From assembly GCA_963705275.1 (NCBI GenBank), contig OY970063.1, forward strand, positions 1,240,001 through 1,304,000: DNA of 64,000 nucleotides. The letters are read 5' to 3'. A program made the position numbers and the translations under genes. How positions within the stretch are numbered: the first letter of the stretch is position 1; every line of letters begins with the position of its first letter. Shown here piece after piece: positions 1 through 9,104 of the stretch. The notes under the pieces were generated by a model, which was not told the DNA's origin, made no database searches, and saw nothing but the letters and a program-made list of their open reading frames with translations. This stretch comes from Fen-1135 sp963705275. Its GTDB lineage: Bacteria > Desulfobacterota > Syntrophia > Syntrophales > UBA2185.

Positions 1-133
1 ATGGTCCTGCTCCGTTCGCAGAAAGGTAACCAGACAGACGCTCCCGGTCTTCTTCCGCGATGGGCTTATCGATATATGTCCGGCAGGAGAAACGTTCCTT
101 TATGATCTCTATTACGTGTTTGCTGTGTGGCAT
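1..133 (-). CDS. Nitroreductase-family protein, N-terminal fragment cut by window edge
   Basis: An ATG at 131-133 (minus strand), preceded by a GGAG ribosome site, opens a frame that runs off the left edge. The 44 visible residues begin MPHSKHVIEIIKERFSCR and continue with a TYIDKPI segment. The 'I-x-x-R-x-S-x-R-x-Y-x-x-K-P-I' pattern is the classic N-terminus of FMN-dependent nitroreductase-family proteins, where the Arg residues help bind FMN phosphate. Only the start is visible, so substrate and subfamily cannot be judged. It lies 24 bp downstream of the MFS gene on the same strand and may be co-transcribed with it. Confidence 0.7.
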   Translation of the reverse strand, partial: MPHSKHVIEIIKERFSCRTYIDKPIAEEDRERLSGYLSANGAGP

Positions 134-157
134 AATTGATCTCCATTCGCGAGGACA

Positions 158-1291
158 CTAAATGCGGGATGCGGGCGGGCGCGCCGGCACGGTTACGAAC
201 ATGCCGCCCACACACAGGGCGGCGGCGAAGAGCATAACACCTCTGTATCCCCATCCCTGGGCAATAAGACCGCCGAGCAGCGGCCCTACAGCATTGCACA
301 AATTAAGGGTGGATTGGAAAATGCCCCCGGCAGTGCCCTTTTCCTTCCCGGCGCGCAACACGATGAGCAGGGCGCCGACATAGAGACATGACCAAGCGAC
401 ACCGAGGACCACCTGCAATATGAGCAGGGAAAAGCGGTTTGTGAAGAAAGCATACGCCAGGAACACGATAACCGAAAGCACCTGACCCCAGAAAAAGGTC
501 TTGAATTCGGAAAACCTCTCGAGCTGGCGCATGACAAGAAACTGTACGACAAAATTAACGCCCCATAGAAGGCCGATCCAAAAATGATCGAGGCCTATGG
601 AAACGAGATACAAAGGGAAAATGACCCAGACGGCGCTCGCCCCCAGATGGCGGAGAAATACGGCCAGATAGACCCTGTAGTCGCGGCGCATCACGAGCCA
701 CAGATTGGGGGGCTTGGAGAATTTATGCGAAGGCATTTTCTTGAAGGCGAGGGAGATAAAAAAGGCAATGAGACAAAAAAGAAAGCTGAGCCAGAAAAGG
801 ATCTCAATGTTGCCCACCATTGCCGAGGCGGCGGCGCCGAAGATCCATCCCAGGGAGCCGTAGGAGCTGTATTTCCCCATGTTCGTGCCGCATTCAAAGG
901 CGTACGTGATTGTCGCGGCAACGGCAATGCCGAGGGCAAAGCCAACTGCTGCCCGGGCGATAATCAATGCAGGGACGCTGTGCGCGAGGAGCTGGGCGGC
1001 AAAGGCCACGCTGCTCATCAGAAGCCCCCACCGCACAAACAGGAGCCTCCCCAGGTGGTCGGACTTCCAGCCGGAGATGAGAGAAGAAAACAAAAACGCG
1101 ATCCCATATGCTGCGCCCACAAGGCCGACTTCAAAGTCGGACGCTCCTAACTCCGCGCCCAGGAGGGGCACGAAGATAAATGAGCTCATCGTGGCAAAGC
1201 TGAGAAAGAAATTAACGAAGCCTATGAGCCAGCGGTAAGACCACTCCCCTGCCTGATCTTCCTTCTCTATAACGATATCTTGCTCTAACAT
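158..1291 (-). CDS. Major facilitator superfamily transporter
   Basis: The 377-residue, very hydrophobic protein has about twelve predicted membrane segments. After the second segment comes a typical MFS loop (SGWKSDHLGRLLFVRWG, about residues 73-90), the A-motif relative 'G-x-x-x-D-x-x-G-R'. The short polar N-terminus and central basic loop (around residues 185-205, FKKMPSHKFSKPPN) fit the two-times-six helix fold. It is somewhat shorter than typical 400-residue members but appears complete. Substrate is unknown; general sugar/drug-type MFS proteins are the nearest impression. It starts beyond the terminator that ends the Hdr operon, so it is probably a separate unit shared with the nitroreductase fragment. 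Confidence 0.75.
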   Translation of the reverse strand: MLEQDIVIEKEDQAGEWSYRWLIGFVNFFLSFATMSSFIFVPLLGAELGASDFEVGLVGAAYGIAFLFSSLISGWKSDHLGRLLFVRWGLLMSSVAFAAQLLAHSVPALIIARAAVGFALGIAVAATITYAFECGTNMGKYSSYGSLGWIFGAAASAMVGNIEILFWLSFLFCLIAFFISLAFKKMPSHKFSKPPNLWLVMRRDYRVYLAVFLRHLGASAVWVIFPLYLVSIGLDHFWIGLLWGVNFVVQFLVMRQLERFSEFKTFFWGQVLSVIVFLAYAFFTNRFSLLILQVVLGVAWSCLYVGALLIVLRAGKEKGTAGGIFQSTLNLCNAVGPLLGGLIAQGWGYRGVMLFAAALCVGGMFVTVPARPPASRI

Positions 1292-1344
1292 GATGGTTCT
1301 TTATCGCATAAATGCGGCTGTCATATCAACTCGTGCAAAAACAG

Positions 1345-1369
1345 AAAAACCCCGGAAGGGCCTCCGGGG
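1345..1369 (-). terminator. Rho-independent terminator of the Kor-Hdr operon
   Basis: CCCCGGA (1350-1356) pairs perfectly with TCCGGGG (1363-1369). Read on the minus strand, the stem is followed by TTTTT. It lies about 60 bp after the pspC stop codon, in the right place to end the long minus-strand operon. Confidence 0.75.
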
Positions 1370-1430
1370 CTCATTTTCTTAATCGCCAGGAACAGATCAT
1401 TCAATTCATTGCTATTATATCCTTCTTGTC

Positions 1431-1637
1431 CTAACCGGGATCCTGCGATGCATCCGGCCTCTTCGGAATTATGAGCCACATGGCAAAGTAGGCGGGGATG
1501 GCAAACCCAAATGATAAGAGGATAAGCAGAACAAAGATGATCCTTATCAAAGTGGGGTCCCGGTCAAAATACTCCCCTATGCCCGCGCAGACGCCGCCTA
1601 TTTTTTTGTCAGTAGTCGAAAGATATAATCTTTTCAT
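1431..1637 (-). CDS. PspC-domain small membrane protein
   Basis: A 68-residue protein beginning MKRLYLSTTDKKIGGVCAGI, followed by GEYFDRDPTLIRIIFVLL: the PspC domain hallmark (GGVCxGIaeYF..dptlvRi.f), then one or two membrane-spanning helices. PspC proteins sense or respond to membrane stress, often with PspA/PspB, neither of which is nearby. It starts 23 bp after the HdrA-MvhD stop codon and just before the terminator, so it is the last gene of that operon. Whether it serves the Hdr complex (for example by tethering it to the membrane) is speculation. Confidence 0.8.
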   Translation of the reverse strand: MKRLYLSTTDKKIGGVCAGIGEYFDRDPTLIRIIFVLLILLSFGFAIPAYFAMWLIIPKRPDASQDPG

Positions 1638-1659
1638 TTGATCACCATTATAAAATCAA

Positions 1660-4117
1660 TTAATGGCCTTTTGCAGCGGCCGACGCCTTGCCTTTCGCAC
1701 GGGTCTCTTGCTCCTTTACGATGCGCATCGTTTCGGCGATTTCCTTGGAAGTGACGCCCTTCCTGATCTTTTCCATCTTCTCCATGACCTCTTGAAAGCG
1801 AAGGCCTTCCGCCGCGCTTATCCACTCCAGGTTCAGCCTTTCGGTACGGAGTCCCATCTTTTCCATCTTCTTCCAGATGCGTTTGATGCGCCGCTCCGTC
1901 CATTGGTTCGCGTTCATATAGTGGCAGTCGCCGATGTGACAGCCCGATACCAGTACCACGGGAGCCCCTTTGGCAAATGCGCGCCAGATGAACTTCTCGT
2001 GCACCCTTCCGGAGCACATGGTTCGGATCAGGCGGGTGTTGGGCGGATAGTGGAGCCGCGAGACACCGGCAAAATCGGCGCCCGCATAGGAGCACCAGTT
2101 GCACGCGAAGACAGGTATTCTCTCGGCGGCATTTACTTCGAGGACGGCGTCAATCTGGGCCTCGATCTGCGCGTCCGTAAAATGATTCATCGTAATGGCC
2201 ATGGTGGGGCATTCGGCAGCGCATGTGCCGCACCCCGAACAGGCCGCTTCGGTGACTTCCGCCGCCGTCTTTGCCTTTGTGTCCACGCTGATGGCATTGT
2301 ACGGGCACACCTTTGCACACAGGCCGCAGGAGTTGCATAGATCGGGATCGACTGCCGCTGTGATCGCCTCCACAGTGAGCGAACCTGGATTCATGAGGCG
2401 CATGGCCCGGGCAGTGGCTGCAGAGGCCTGGGTGACGGAATCCTTTATGTCCTTGGGACCTTCGGCGCAGCCGGCAAAGAATATCCCCCGTGTCGCCGCA
2501 TCTACGGGCTGAAGCTTCGGGTGGGCTTCCATGTAGAAGCCGTCCGATGTTGTCTGAAGGGCCAGCATCTCCTGGATAACCTTCATGTCCGCCGGTCGGT
2601 TCGAGGCCTACGGCAAGGACGACCATTTCCGTGCGGTGGCTCTCCAACTCATTTGTCGCCGTGTTTTCCACTGTCAGTATAAGATCACGCGTTCGAATGT
2701 CCTCCTTTATGTCACCGGGAAGGCCCCGGATGTAACGGACGCCCATGCCCTTGCTGCGACGGAAGAGATCCTCGAATCCCTTGCCGAAGGCCCGGATGTC
2801 GATATAGAAAACCTTCACTTCCATGTCCGGATAGTGTTCCTTGAGCATGATCGTGCTCTTCACGGTGTTCATGCAGCAGATATTTGAGCAGTAGGGCCGG
2901 CCCCGCCGCTGGGATCGGGATCCCACGCATTGTATAAAGGCGACGGACTTAGGTGCCGTACCGTCTGTCAGGCGGATGACCTTGCCGCCGGTGGGCCCGC
3001 CGGCATTGATGAGGCGCTCCAGCTCCATGCTCGTCAATACATTCTCATAACGGGTGTAGCCATACTCGTCGAGGATAGTCGGATCATAGGCCTCCATCCC
3101 TGTGGCCACGATGATTGTACCGACGTCGAACTCCATTTCCTCATCGTTCATATCGAAGTCGATACAGCGTTTCTTGCACTTCTCGATGCACTTCCCGCAG
3201 ATGATGGGATTGTGGCCCAGGCAACGCGTGATATCAACTGCATATGCGGAAGGCACCGCCTGTGGAAACGGTGAGTAGATGGCGCGGCGGGAGCTCAGGC
3301 CCATGTTGAACTCATCGGGAATGATGACCGGGCAGACTTCGACGCAGTCCCCGCAGGCCGTGCACTCCTTCTCCCTGACATACCTCGCCCTCTTAAGGAT
3401 GCGCACATGAAAGTTGCCCACGAACCCCGTGATCCCTTTTACTTCACTCATCGTTAAGAGCGTAATGTTGGGATGCCGACCGGCATCCGTCATCTTCGGC
3501 CCGAGTATTCAGATGGAGCAGTCCATGGTGGGAAAGGTCTTGTCAAGCCTCGCCATGATGCCGCCGATGGAGGGCTGCTTCTCCACGAGTATCACCTTGT
3601 AGCCCGAGTCCGCCAGATCAAGCGCTGCCTGGATGCCCGCAACACCGCCGCCTATAACCAGCGTGGAGGGTGCGACAGGGACATCCATTTCCGTTTGCGC
3701 GGCAAGCAGGCGGACCCTTGATACGGCGGAGCGCACCAGATCCCTCGCCTTGATAGTGGCCTGCCTGGCATCATGGCTGTGCACCCATGAGCATTGCTCA
3801 CGGATGTTCGCCATCTCCATAAGATAAGGATTCAGTCCCGCCTCACTGACACACTGCCGGAACGTAGCCTCATGAAGCCGCGGCGAGCATGAGGCCACCA
3901 CTACGCGGTTGAGCGCGAATTCCTGTATATCATTCTTGATCTGATTCTGACCTGGCTCGGAGCAGGTGTAGCCCTGGTTCCGGCAGATCACGACGTCCGG
4001 GAGCTTTCCCGCATACTCAGCTACTGCGTCGCAATCAACAACGCCCGCGATATTCGATCCGCACTGGCAGACATAGACGCCTATTCTGATTGCGTTATCC
4101 TGTATTGAATCTTCCAT
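1660..4117 (-). CDS. hdrA: HdrA-MvhD fusion, selenocysteine-containing, with one apparent frameshift
   Basis: Heterodisulfide reductase subunit A is the FAD and Fe-S subunit that performs flavin-based electron bifurcation in Hdr complexes. From the N-terminus: HdrA N-terminal domain with Cys cluster (VYVCQCGSN); FAD fold (VIGGGVAGIQAAL); DCSI-UGA-ILGPK, where the in-frame UGA (3509-3511, codon 203) replaces the usual Cys; ferredoxin clusters; a second FAD region; two more 4Fe-4S motifs (CNSCGLCAKVCP, CSGCGTCAAECP); then an MvhD domain (FACNWCSYAGAD...CSGRV...CHIGDCHY). Reading through UGA gives continuous HdrA homology. A second break near 2587-2597 (EPT/GG...ADMKVIQEM) needs a 1-base correction in GGCGG; it may be a sequencing error or a real mutation. 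Full length is about 815 residues. It starts 29 bp after the hdrCB stop. Confidence 0.88.
3471..3488 (-). promoter_or_regulatory. SECIS-like hairpin for the HdrA selenocysteine UGA
   Basis: On the minus strand, GGATGCC-GGTC-GGCATCC forms a perfect 7-bp stem with a GGUC loop, beginning 20 nt after the UGA at 3511-3509. Bacterial SECIS elements lie just 3' of the UGA inside the coding region and carry a conserved GGU in the apical loop bound by SelB. The position and loop fit, supporting selenocysteine rather than termination. Confidence 0.8.
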
Positions 4118-4146
4118 TCATCATCCTCTTTATGCAAACCTCTATA

Positions 4147-5301
4147 TTACTCGATCTGGTCGGCAAGAACGGACACCAGATCCCGTATTTCCATTTGTAT
4201 CTTCTTCCCCTGCATCAACGGATCCCGTATTGTGCAGGTGAGATGAATCATGCATTTGGGACACGCCGTAACGAGCATGTCCGCGCCGGTTGCCCGCGCC
4301 TCCTGGAGCCTCTGCACCTGAATCTGCTTTGAAGAGGCATCACAATTGATGAAGCCGCAATTACCGCAGCACAAGGCGCCCCTGCCCGAGTGTTCCATTT
4401 CCTGGAGCTCCATTTCGGGAATGAGGGCGAGCAACTCCCTCGGTCCGGCATAGCGGTTCAGCATGCGCCCGAGCCTGCATGGATCCTGGAATGTAACTTT
4501 CCGCTTGAGCGGTCGAAAGGCCGTGCTGCCGAGCTGCATCTCCCGCTGGAGGAGGTCCAAGAGCAGAGTCACTTTAATGTCGAAGCCGGGGACGATACGC
4601 GGCATATGTTCACTTAAGACCTGGAAGCATTCAGGGCAGGAGACTATGATCTCCTTCACCCCGGCGTCCTTGAAGGATGTATAGTTCAGCCGGCAGAGCG
4701 CTTCAAAATTTTCAATATCCCCCGACCAGAGGAGGTCATGTCCGCAGCACCTCTCGTTCGGCAGCAAAACAGGCTTGATGTCCAGGAAGTTCAGCAGCCG
4801 TATGCTGTCTCTTGCTATAGAGATCGTATCCACATCGATGCCGGCGAAGAATACATTGAAATATGGCGCGCATCCGGTAAAAAATGCCACGTCTCCTGAG
4901 GAAGCCACTTTAATGCCAGTATCCAGCCAGTCGAGACGGTTCTGTTTGAGGTGCGGGGCAGTCATCATCCTCATCCAGGAATGGATAGCGCCGTCGTGGG
5001 CGCGATAGCCCTTCAAGCCTTTTGTCTCAGCCAGCATGGTGCGCATTTCCAGGATGAACCGATTAAAATCCACGCCCGAAGGGCAGCGTTCGCGGCATAC
5101 GCCGCAGGTCAGGCATTCCCAGACCGAATTTTCGATGTAGGCCTCGTCCTCGCGCTCGGAAATCACCTTATGCGCCAATAATCGGGGAGAGTACTCTTTG
5201 CCGGACAACCTTCGCGGGCATGAAGCCGCACACTTGCCGCACTCCAGGCACTGATACAGAGACATATCCACGATCATCTGATCTATCTTCTGGTCGTTCA
5301 A
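4147..5301 (-). CDS. hdrD: HdrC-HdrB fusion (HdrD-like heterodisulfide reductase subunit)
   Basis: A 384-residue fusion. The N-terminal HdrC part carries two 4Fe-4S motifs (CLECGKCAASCP, about residues 19-30; CLTCGVCRERCP, about 63-74). The C-terminal HdrB part carries two complete CCG domains: TGCAPY...RCCGHD...CPEC and DPCRLG...LCCGNC...CPKC. In characterised HdrB these ligate the noncubane [4Fe-4S] clusters that reduce disulfides, so the catalytic site looks intact. The fused order C-then-B matches HdrD. The true substrate in a bacterium without coenzyme M/B is unknown; a thiol-disulfide or another oxidoreductase partner is possible. It overlaps the upstream mvhD gene by 4 bp (ATGA), which implies translational coupling. 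Confidence 0.9.
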   Translation of the reverse strand: MNDQKIDQMIVDMSLYQCLECGKCAASCPRRLSGKEYSPRLLAHKVISEREDEAYIENSVWECLTCGVCRERCPSGVDFNRFILEMRTMLAETKGLKGYRAHDGAIHSWMRMMTAPHLKQNRLDWLDTGIKVASSGDVAFFTGCAPYFNVFFAGIDVDTISIARDSIRLLNFLDIKPVLLPNERCCGHDLLWSGDIENFEALCRLNYTSFKDAGVKEIIVSCPECFQVLSEHMPRIVPGFDIKVTLLLDLLQREMQLGSTAFRPLKRKVTFQDPCRLGRMLNRYAGPRELLALIPEMELQEMEHSGRGALCCGNCGFINCDASSKQIQVQRLQEARATGADMLVTACPKCMIHLTCTIRDPLMQGKKIQMEIRDLVSVLADQIE

Positions 5302-5729
5302 CTCTTCAACTCCTCAAGTTTACGGCCGCCCTTTGACATCAGAGGGCCCAATGCACCCATCTCTTCTCTGAAATTCCATAAAATCCGAACCAGCTCTTCT
5401 TTTTCATGGGCGCCGAATGTGCGCTCCACCAGCCGCTCCTGGCGGATTCCCAGCAGGTGAAGGATCCTGCGGACACGGTGCACATTTTCATGGCCCACCT
5501 CAGGTCCCGGGCCGTAACGGCAATCCTCGTCTGTGCATTCCAAAAGTATCACGCCGTCCGCGCCAAACTCAAAGGCTCTCAAGATCAGCGCCTGATTGAT
5601 GCGGCCGATGCACATCACCCTTATCAGGTGGAAGTTCGCAGGCATGCTCATCCCCGTCATCCCCGCTGCGTTGTAGCAGGCGAAAGGACTCCAGTTGCAG
5701 CATATTCCCAGGATACGGACCGGCTCCAT
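5298..5729 (-). CDS. mvhD: MvhD/FlpD-like electron-transfer subunit
   Basis: A 143-residue stand-alone MvhD-family protein: it starts MEPVRILGICCNWSPFACYN, then NFHLIRVMCIGRI and LLECTDEDCRYGPGPEVG. MvhD proteins carry a [2Fe-2S] cluster and link hydrogenases, formate dehydrogenases or other donors to HdrA. The first Cys motif differs from the usual CNWCSYAGAD (here CCNWSPFACYNAAG), so the ligand set may be rearranged. It sits 1 bp after the upstream NfnL-HdrA fusion gene and overlaps hdrCB by 4 bp. This operon therefore has two MvhD modules, one free and one fused to HdrA. Confidence 0.85.
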   Translation of the reverse strand: MEPVRILGICCNWSPFACYNAAGMTGMSMPANFHLIRVMCIGRINQALILRAFEFGADGVILLECTDEDCRYGPGPEVGHENVHRVRRILHLLGIRQERLVERTFGAHEKEELVRILWNFREEMGALGPLMSKGGRKLEELKS

Positions 5730-5730
5730 T

Positions 5731-8700
5731 TCACAACTCCCTGACCAGTGCGCCCGCCACGATCTCTTCCAGGAGACGATTGGTAAAGTAAGGCATGTCC
5801 ATGGCAGTCACGGGACAGCGGCCCACACAGCCGCCGCACCCGACACAGTTGTAGCGCAATACCTCCGCCGTGTAGAAGCCGCGCTCATTGGCGACGAGTC
5901 TTACGGCGTCAAAAGGACAGATCTCGACGCAGCGCCCGCAGCCGCGGCATCGCTTCCTGTCTACCTTGGGGCTGAGCTCATGGTCTTTCAAAAAGGCCTC
6001 TGCCGCCGTAGTCGCCACGTGCGCGGCCAGGGCAGCTCCTGCCTGGAAGGCCGTAACTCTCTTGAGTGTCCTGGGCATTACCCGGTAGACTCCGATCTGG
6101 GGACTGTGAAAAAATTTAAAGTTGTAGCGATAAAATTTCTTGAGGCCGAACATCCCCACGGGAATTGCAAGGGGAAGGACGTTCAAGTCGGCAAGACAGA
6201 CTATGTCTGCATGGAAATTCTTGCGAACGCCTTTTTCACGCACGGCTACCGTAAAGTCGCCCAGGTGCCCCTTGATTCCTTCAATAAGGGCTTCCTCTAC
6301 GTGCATGATAGAAGTCCCTGGGACACGGTTCACGGGCCTTTCCCTGATATCCTTGGGCACTTCGGGGTGATCCGGGAGACTGCAGCGATGAACCAGGCGC
6401 ACCTTGAATCCCTGCATATTCAGATTGAGGGCAGAGCTCAGGCCCACTTCCGAACCGCCCAGAATCAGTATCCTGTTCCCGATCTTCGTTGCGCTCTGGC
6501 GGAGCGGCCCCATGACCCGGGCGCGAATGAAGGCCTCCCTCAGGAAATCACGCATTCTCTCAATGAGCACGTCTTCCGGTAAATTCAGAGAACCCAGATG
6601 GTCCCTGATGTTAATTGTCTCAAATCGGCAGCGGTCAAGGCCGTGCCTTTCAAACAGAAGGATGCGGGCGCGGTTTCTCTGGTCGTTGCAGGAAATGCAC
6701 TGAAACTCCAGAGGACAGCATACACAGGAGGCCAGAATAACTCTCCCCAGCCTGTGTTCCCGCACGGCGGCGGCAATCTGATCGGCGCCCCGGGGATGGC
6801 AGGCCGAAAAGACCAACTCACTATGCATCACGCCGGGCATCCTTGCAGCCATGTCCCGGATACGCTCAAGCGCGGCAGGGGTTGCCAGGGTTTCGTTGCA
6901 TGTGCACGTGAATACGCCAAACCGCACTTCCTCTTCAGAAGCGATTGCTACGGGCTGGCACGGTACCCCATTGGTCCGGAGGGACGAGCACTCCGCCATG
7001 GCCTGCCCTGCCGAGGCGCTGCCGGCAATCAATACGTTAACGAGATCCGTAGAGCTCCGGAAGTCTCCCACGCGGTATACGCGTTCATCATCGACCAGTC
7101 CCAGGTGAGCAATCTCTTCATCGCCGGCCACGATGACTGCGGGGCTGGAAACTGTCAACAGCTCTCTGTCCTTGAAATGGTTGATGGCCCCAATGTCTTT
7201 GCAGACGCTTTCACACAGGCGGCACTCACAGCAGGAGCTGCAGTGAAGACATCGCACGGCTTCAGCCACCGTCTGCTCCTCTGTCAGTCCGAGTTCCACT
7301 TCTTTAAAATCCCGACGCCTCAGTTTGGCCTGCCTGCGCGCCATTTCCTGTCGAGACCTTCGGGGAGTGTCCTCGGAAATTTCCACATGTTCGCCGGCGC
7401 CGCGGGATTCATCAGGGAGCGCTCCCCACGAGGGAGATGTCCCCGTAAGATATTCCACGGCCCGGGCTGCCGCCCGGCGTCCCTGAGACATGGAGCCTAC
7501 CACTGTATCGGGTCCTGTCACCGCATCCCCGGCGGCAAAAACGCCTGCCTGCGAGGCCGAAAGCCGCGCATCCACGCTAATCGTCCCGGACCGGCCCGTA
7601 ATCAGCTCTTTTCCTAGCCCCGTTTCCGCCAGGGATGGCTGTTGGCCGATGCCGATAATTACTGTATCTGCCGGCCGGAAAAACTCTGAACCTTTGACCG
7701 GTTCCGGTTTCCTTCGTCCGCTTTCATCGACGGCACCCTGCTTCATGCGGATCATATCAAGGCCCGTCACTCTTCCTCTCCGGAGAACGATCCGGACGGG
7801 CGCCACGAGGTATTCAATCTTTACACCCTCCTCTTGCGCTCTCCGTATCTCCGATCCGTGTGCCGGCATATCGCCGCGCTTACGGCGGTAGCAGATAGTG
7901 ACGGACTTGGCTCCCAGCCGGATGGCGGACCGGGCCGCATCAAGGGCGGAATTGCCGCCGCCGATGACGACTACGTTACCCCGAAAATTCAGCTTGCCAC
8001 CGGTGTTAAGTTTCTTCAGCATCTCCAGGGCGCCATATACATCCTTCGCCTCTTCACCGGGAATATTGAGGCGAAGATCCCGGTGCGCCCCGGTACACAG
8101 AAGGACAGCCTGGAAACCCTGATCGGTCAGATCTCTGATGGAGCGGACCGGTGCGCCCGTACGCATCTCTACGCCGGCATCTGCGATGGCCTGTATCTCG
8201 GCGTCCAGGACGGCGCGGGGAAGCCTGAAGGCATTGATTCCTATCCGCAGTATCCCGCCCGCTTCATGATGGGCCTCAAATATGGTGACGCTGAAACCTT
8301 CCCGGTTGAGGAAATAGGCGGCCGTGAGGCCGGCGGGACCGCCGCCGACTATGGCCACTCTTTCCGGCCTTCCCGGCTTTTGGGCGCCCGGCAGCCGCGG
8401 CTTGCGCTCCGCCATTTCACGGTCGGCAAGAAAACGCTTGACACTGCAGATCGCCACCGCCTGATCCACTGAACTGCGGCGACAGGCTTCCTCGCAGGGA
8501 TGGTGACAGACGCGTCCGCATATCCCCGGCAGGGGATTGTCCTGCCTTATGACATCAAGGGCTTCGTCAAATCGTGAGGCCGCGGTAAGCGCCATATAGG
8601 CCTGAACATTTACGCCGAGAGGACAGCTTGTTTTGCAGGGAGCAGGTTTGCGCTTATCCAAATCAAGCGCCCGCGAAGGGCAGTAGGCGGGCGTCCGGCG

Positions 8701-9102
8701 CAGGGGGGGATGAGTCGAATTCTGAAGGGGACAAATCTCCATGCAGCGCCCGCATCCCGTGCACAGGTCATAGTCCACGTATACGGGGTCTTGAGTGATT
8801 ACTGCCCGATAACCATCGGGACCCCGCTTGATAGCTTCGATGCGCGCGTGCGTTAAGGCGGTAACCAGCGGATGACGCGTTACCTGCAGGTACAGCGGGC
8901 GGAACTGGAAATCGAGATCCTCAGGGTAATCTGTAAAGGGCGCGACTCCTCCGGGGTGTTCCAAGAAGTGAATGGCCTTCGTGACCCAGACCAAGGGCAG
9001 GCCGGATTGCGACAGGTCCTGCGCCACCTTTAGGGCTCCGTAACCGGAGCCAACCAGAAGTATGGCTTTTTTCAAGTTGCTCGATGAGGAACTATTGTGC
9101 AT
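5731..9102 (-). CDS. Giant NfnL/GltD-type flavoprotein fused to HdrA-like domains
   Basis: A 1123-residue multidomain redox protein. Order seen: an N-terminal GxGxxG nucleotide fold (LLVGSGYGALKVA); a ferredoxin motif (CTGCGRCMEICP); a GltD/NfnL Fe-S domain (CKTSCPLGVNVQAY, CGRVCHHPCEEACRR); an FAD domain (VAIVGGGPAGLTAAY); an NAD(P)H-binding domain (VVVIGGGNSALDAARSA) ending with a GDAVTG segment; a Cys-rich motif (CLHCSSCCECRLCESVC); an HdrA-like N-terminal domain (FTCTCNETL...SACHPRGAD...ASCVCCPLE); a degenerate FAD fold (ILGGSEVGLSSALNL); and two C-terminal 4Fe-4S motifs (CRGCGRCVEICP, CVGCGGCVGRCP). It resembles NADPH-glutamate synthase/Nfn large subunit joined to HdrA. It lies between kor and mvhD-hdr, suggesting an NAD(P)H-linked electron hub. 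Exact activity is unknown. Confidence 0.85.
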   Translation of the reverse strand: MHNSSSSSNLKKAILLVGSGYGALKVAQDLSQSGLPLVWVTKAIHFLEHPGGVAPFTDYPEDLDFQFRPLYLQVTRHPLVTALTHARIEAIKRGPDGYRAVITQDPVYVDYDLCTGCGRCMEICPLQNSTHPPLRRTPAYCPSRALDLDKRKPAPCKTSCPLGVNVQAYMALTAASRFDEALDVIRQDNPLPGICGRVCHHPCEEACRRSSVDQAVAICSVKRFLADREMAERKPRLPGAQKPGRPERVAIVGGGPAGLTAAYFLNREGFSVTIFEAHHEAGGILRIGINAFRLPRAVLDAEIQAIADAGVEMRTGAPVRSIRDLTDQGFQAVLLCTGAHRDLRLNIPGEEAKDVYGALEMLKKLNTGGKLNFRGNVVVIGGGNSALDAARSAIRLGAKSVTICYRRKRGDMPAHGSEIRRAQEEGVKIEYLVAPVRIVLRRGRVTGLDMIRMKQGAVDESGRRKPEPVKGSEFFRPADTVIIGIGQQPSLAETGLGKELITGRSGTISVDARLSASQAGVFAAGDAVTGPDTVVGSMSQGRRAAARAVEYLTGTSPSWGALPDESRGAGEHVEISEDTPRRSRQEMARRQAKLRRRDFKEVELGLTEEQTVAEAVRCLHCSSCCECRLCESVCKDIGAINHFKDRELLTVSSPAVIVAGDEEIAHLGLVDDERVYRVGDFRSSTDLVNVLIAGSASAGQAMAECSSLRTNGVPCQPVAIASEEEVRFGVFTCTCNETLATPAALERIRDMAARMPGVMHSELVFSACHPRGADQIAAAVREHRLGRVILASCVCCPLEFQCISCNDQRNRARILLFERHGLDRCRFETINIRDHLGSLNLPEDVLIERMRDFLREAFIRARVMGPLRQSATKIGNRILILGGSEVGLSSALNLNMQGFKVRLVHRCSLPDHPEVPKDIRERPVNRVPGTSIMHVEEALIEGIKGHLGDFTVAVREKGVRKNFHADIVCLADLNVLPLAIPVGMFGLKKFYRYNFKFFHSPQIGVYRVMPRTLKRVTAFQAGAALAAHVATTAAEAFLKDHELSPKVDRKRCRGCGRCVEICPFDAVRLVANERGFYTAEVLRYNCVGCGGCVGRCPVTAMDMPYFTNRLLEEIVAGALVREL

Positions 9103-9104
9103 CG

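Noticed and set aside
584..1150. 188-codon plus-strand frame opposite the MFS gene
   Set aside because: Low-complexity charged product, antisense to a clear membrane protein.
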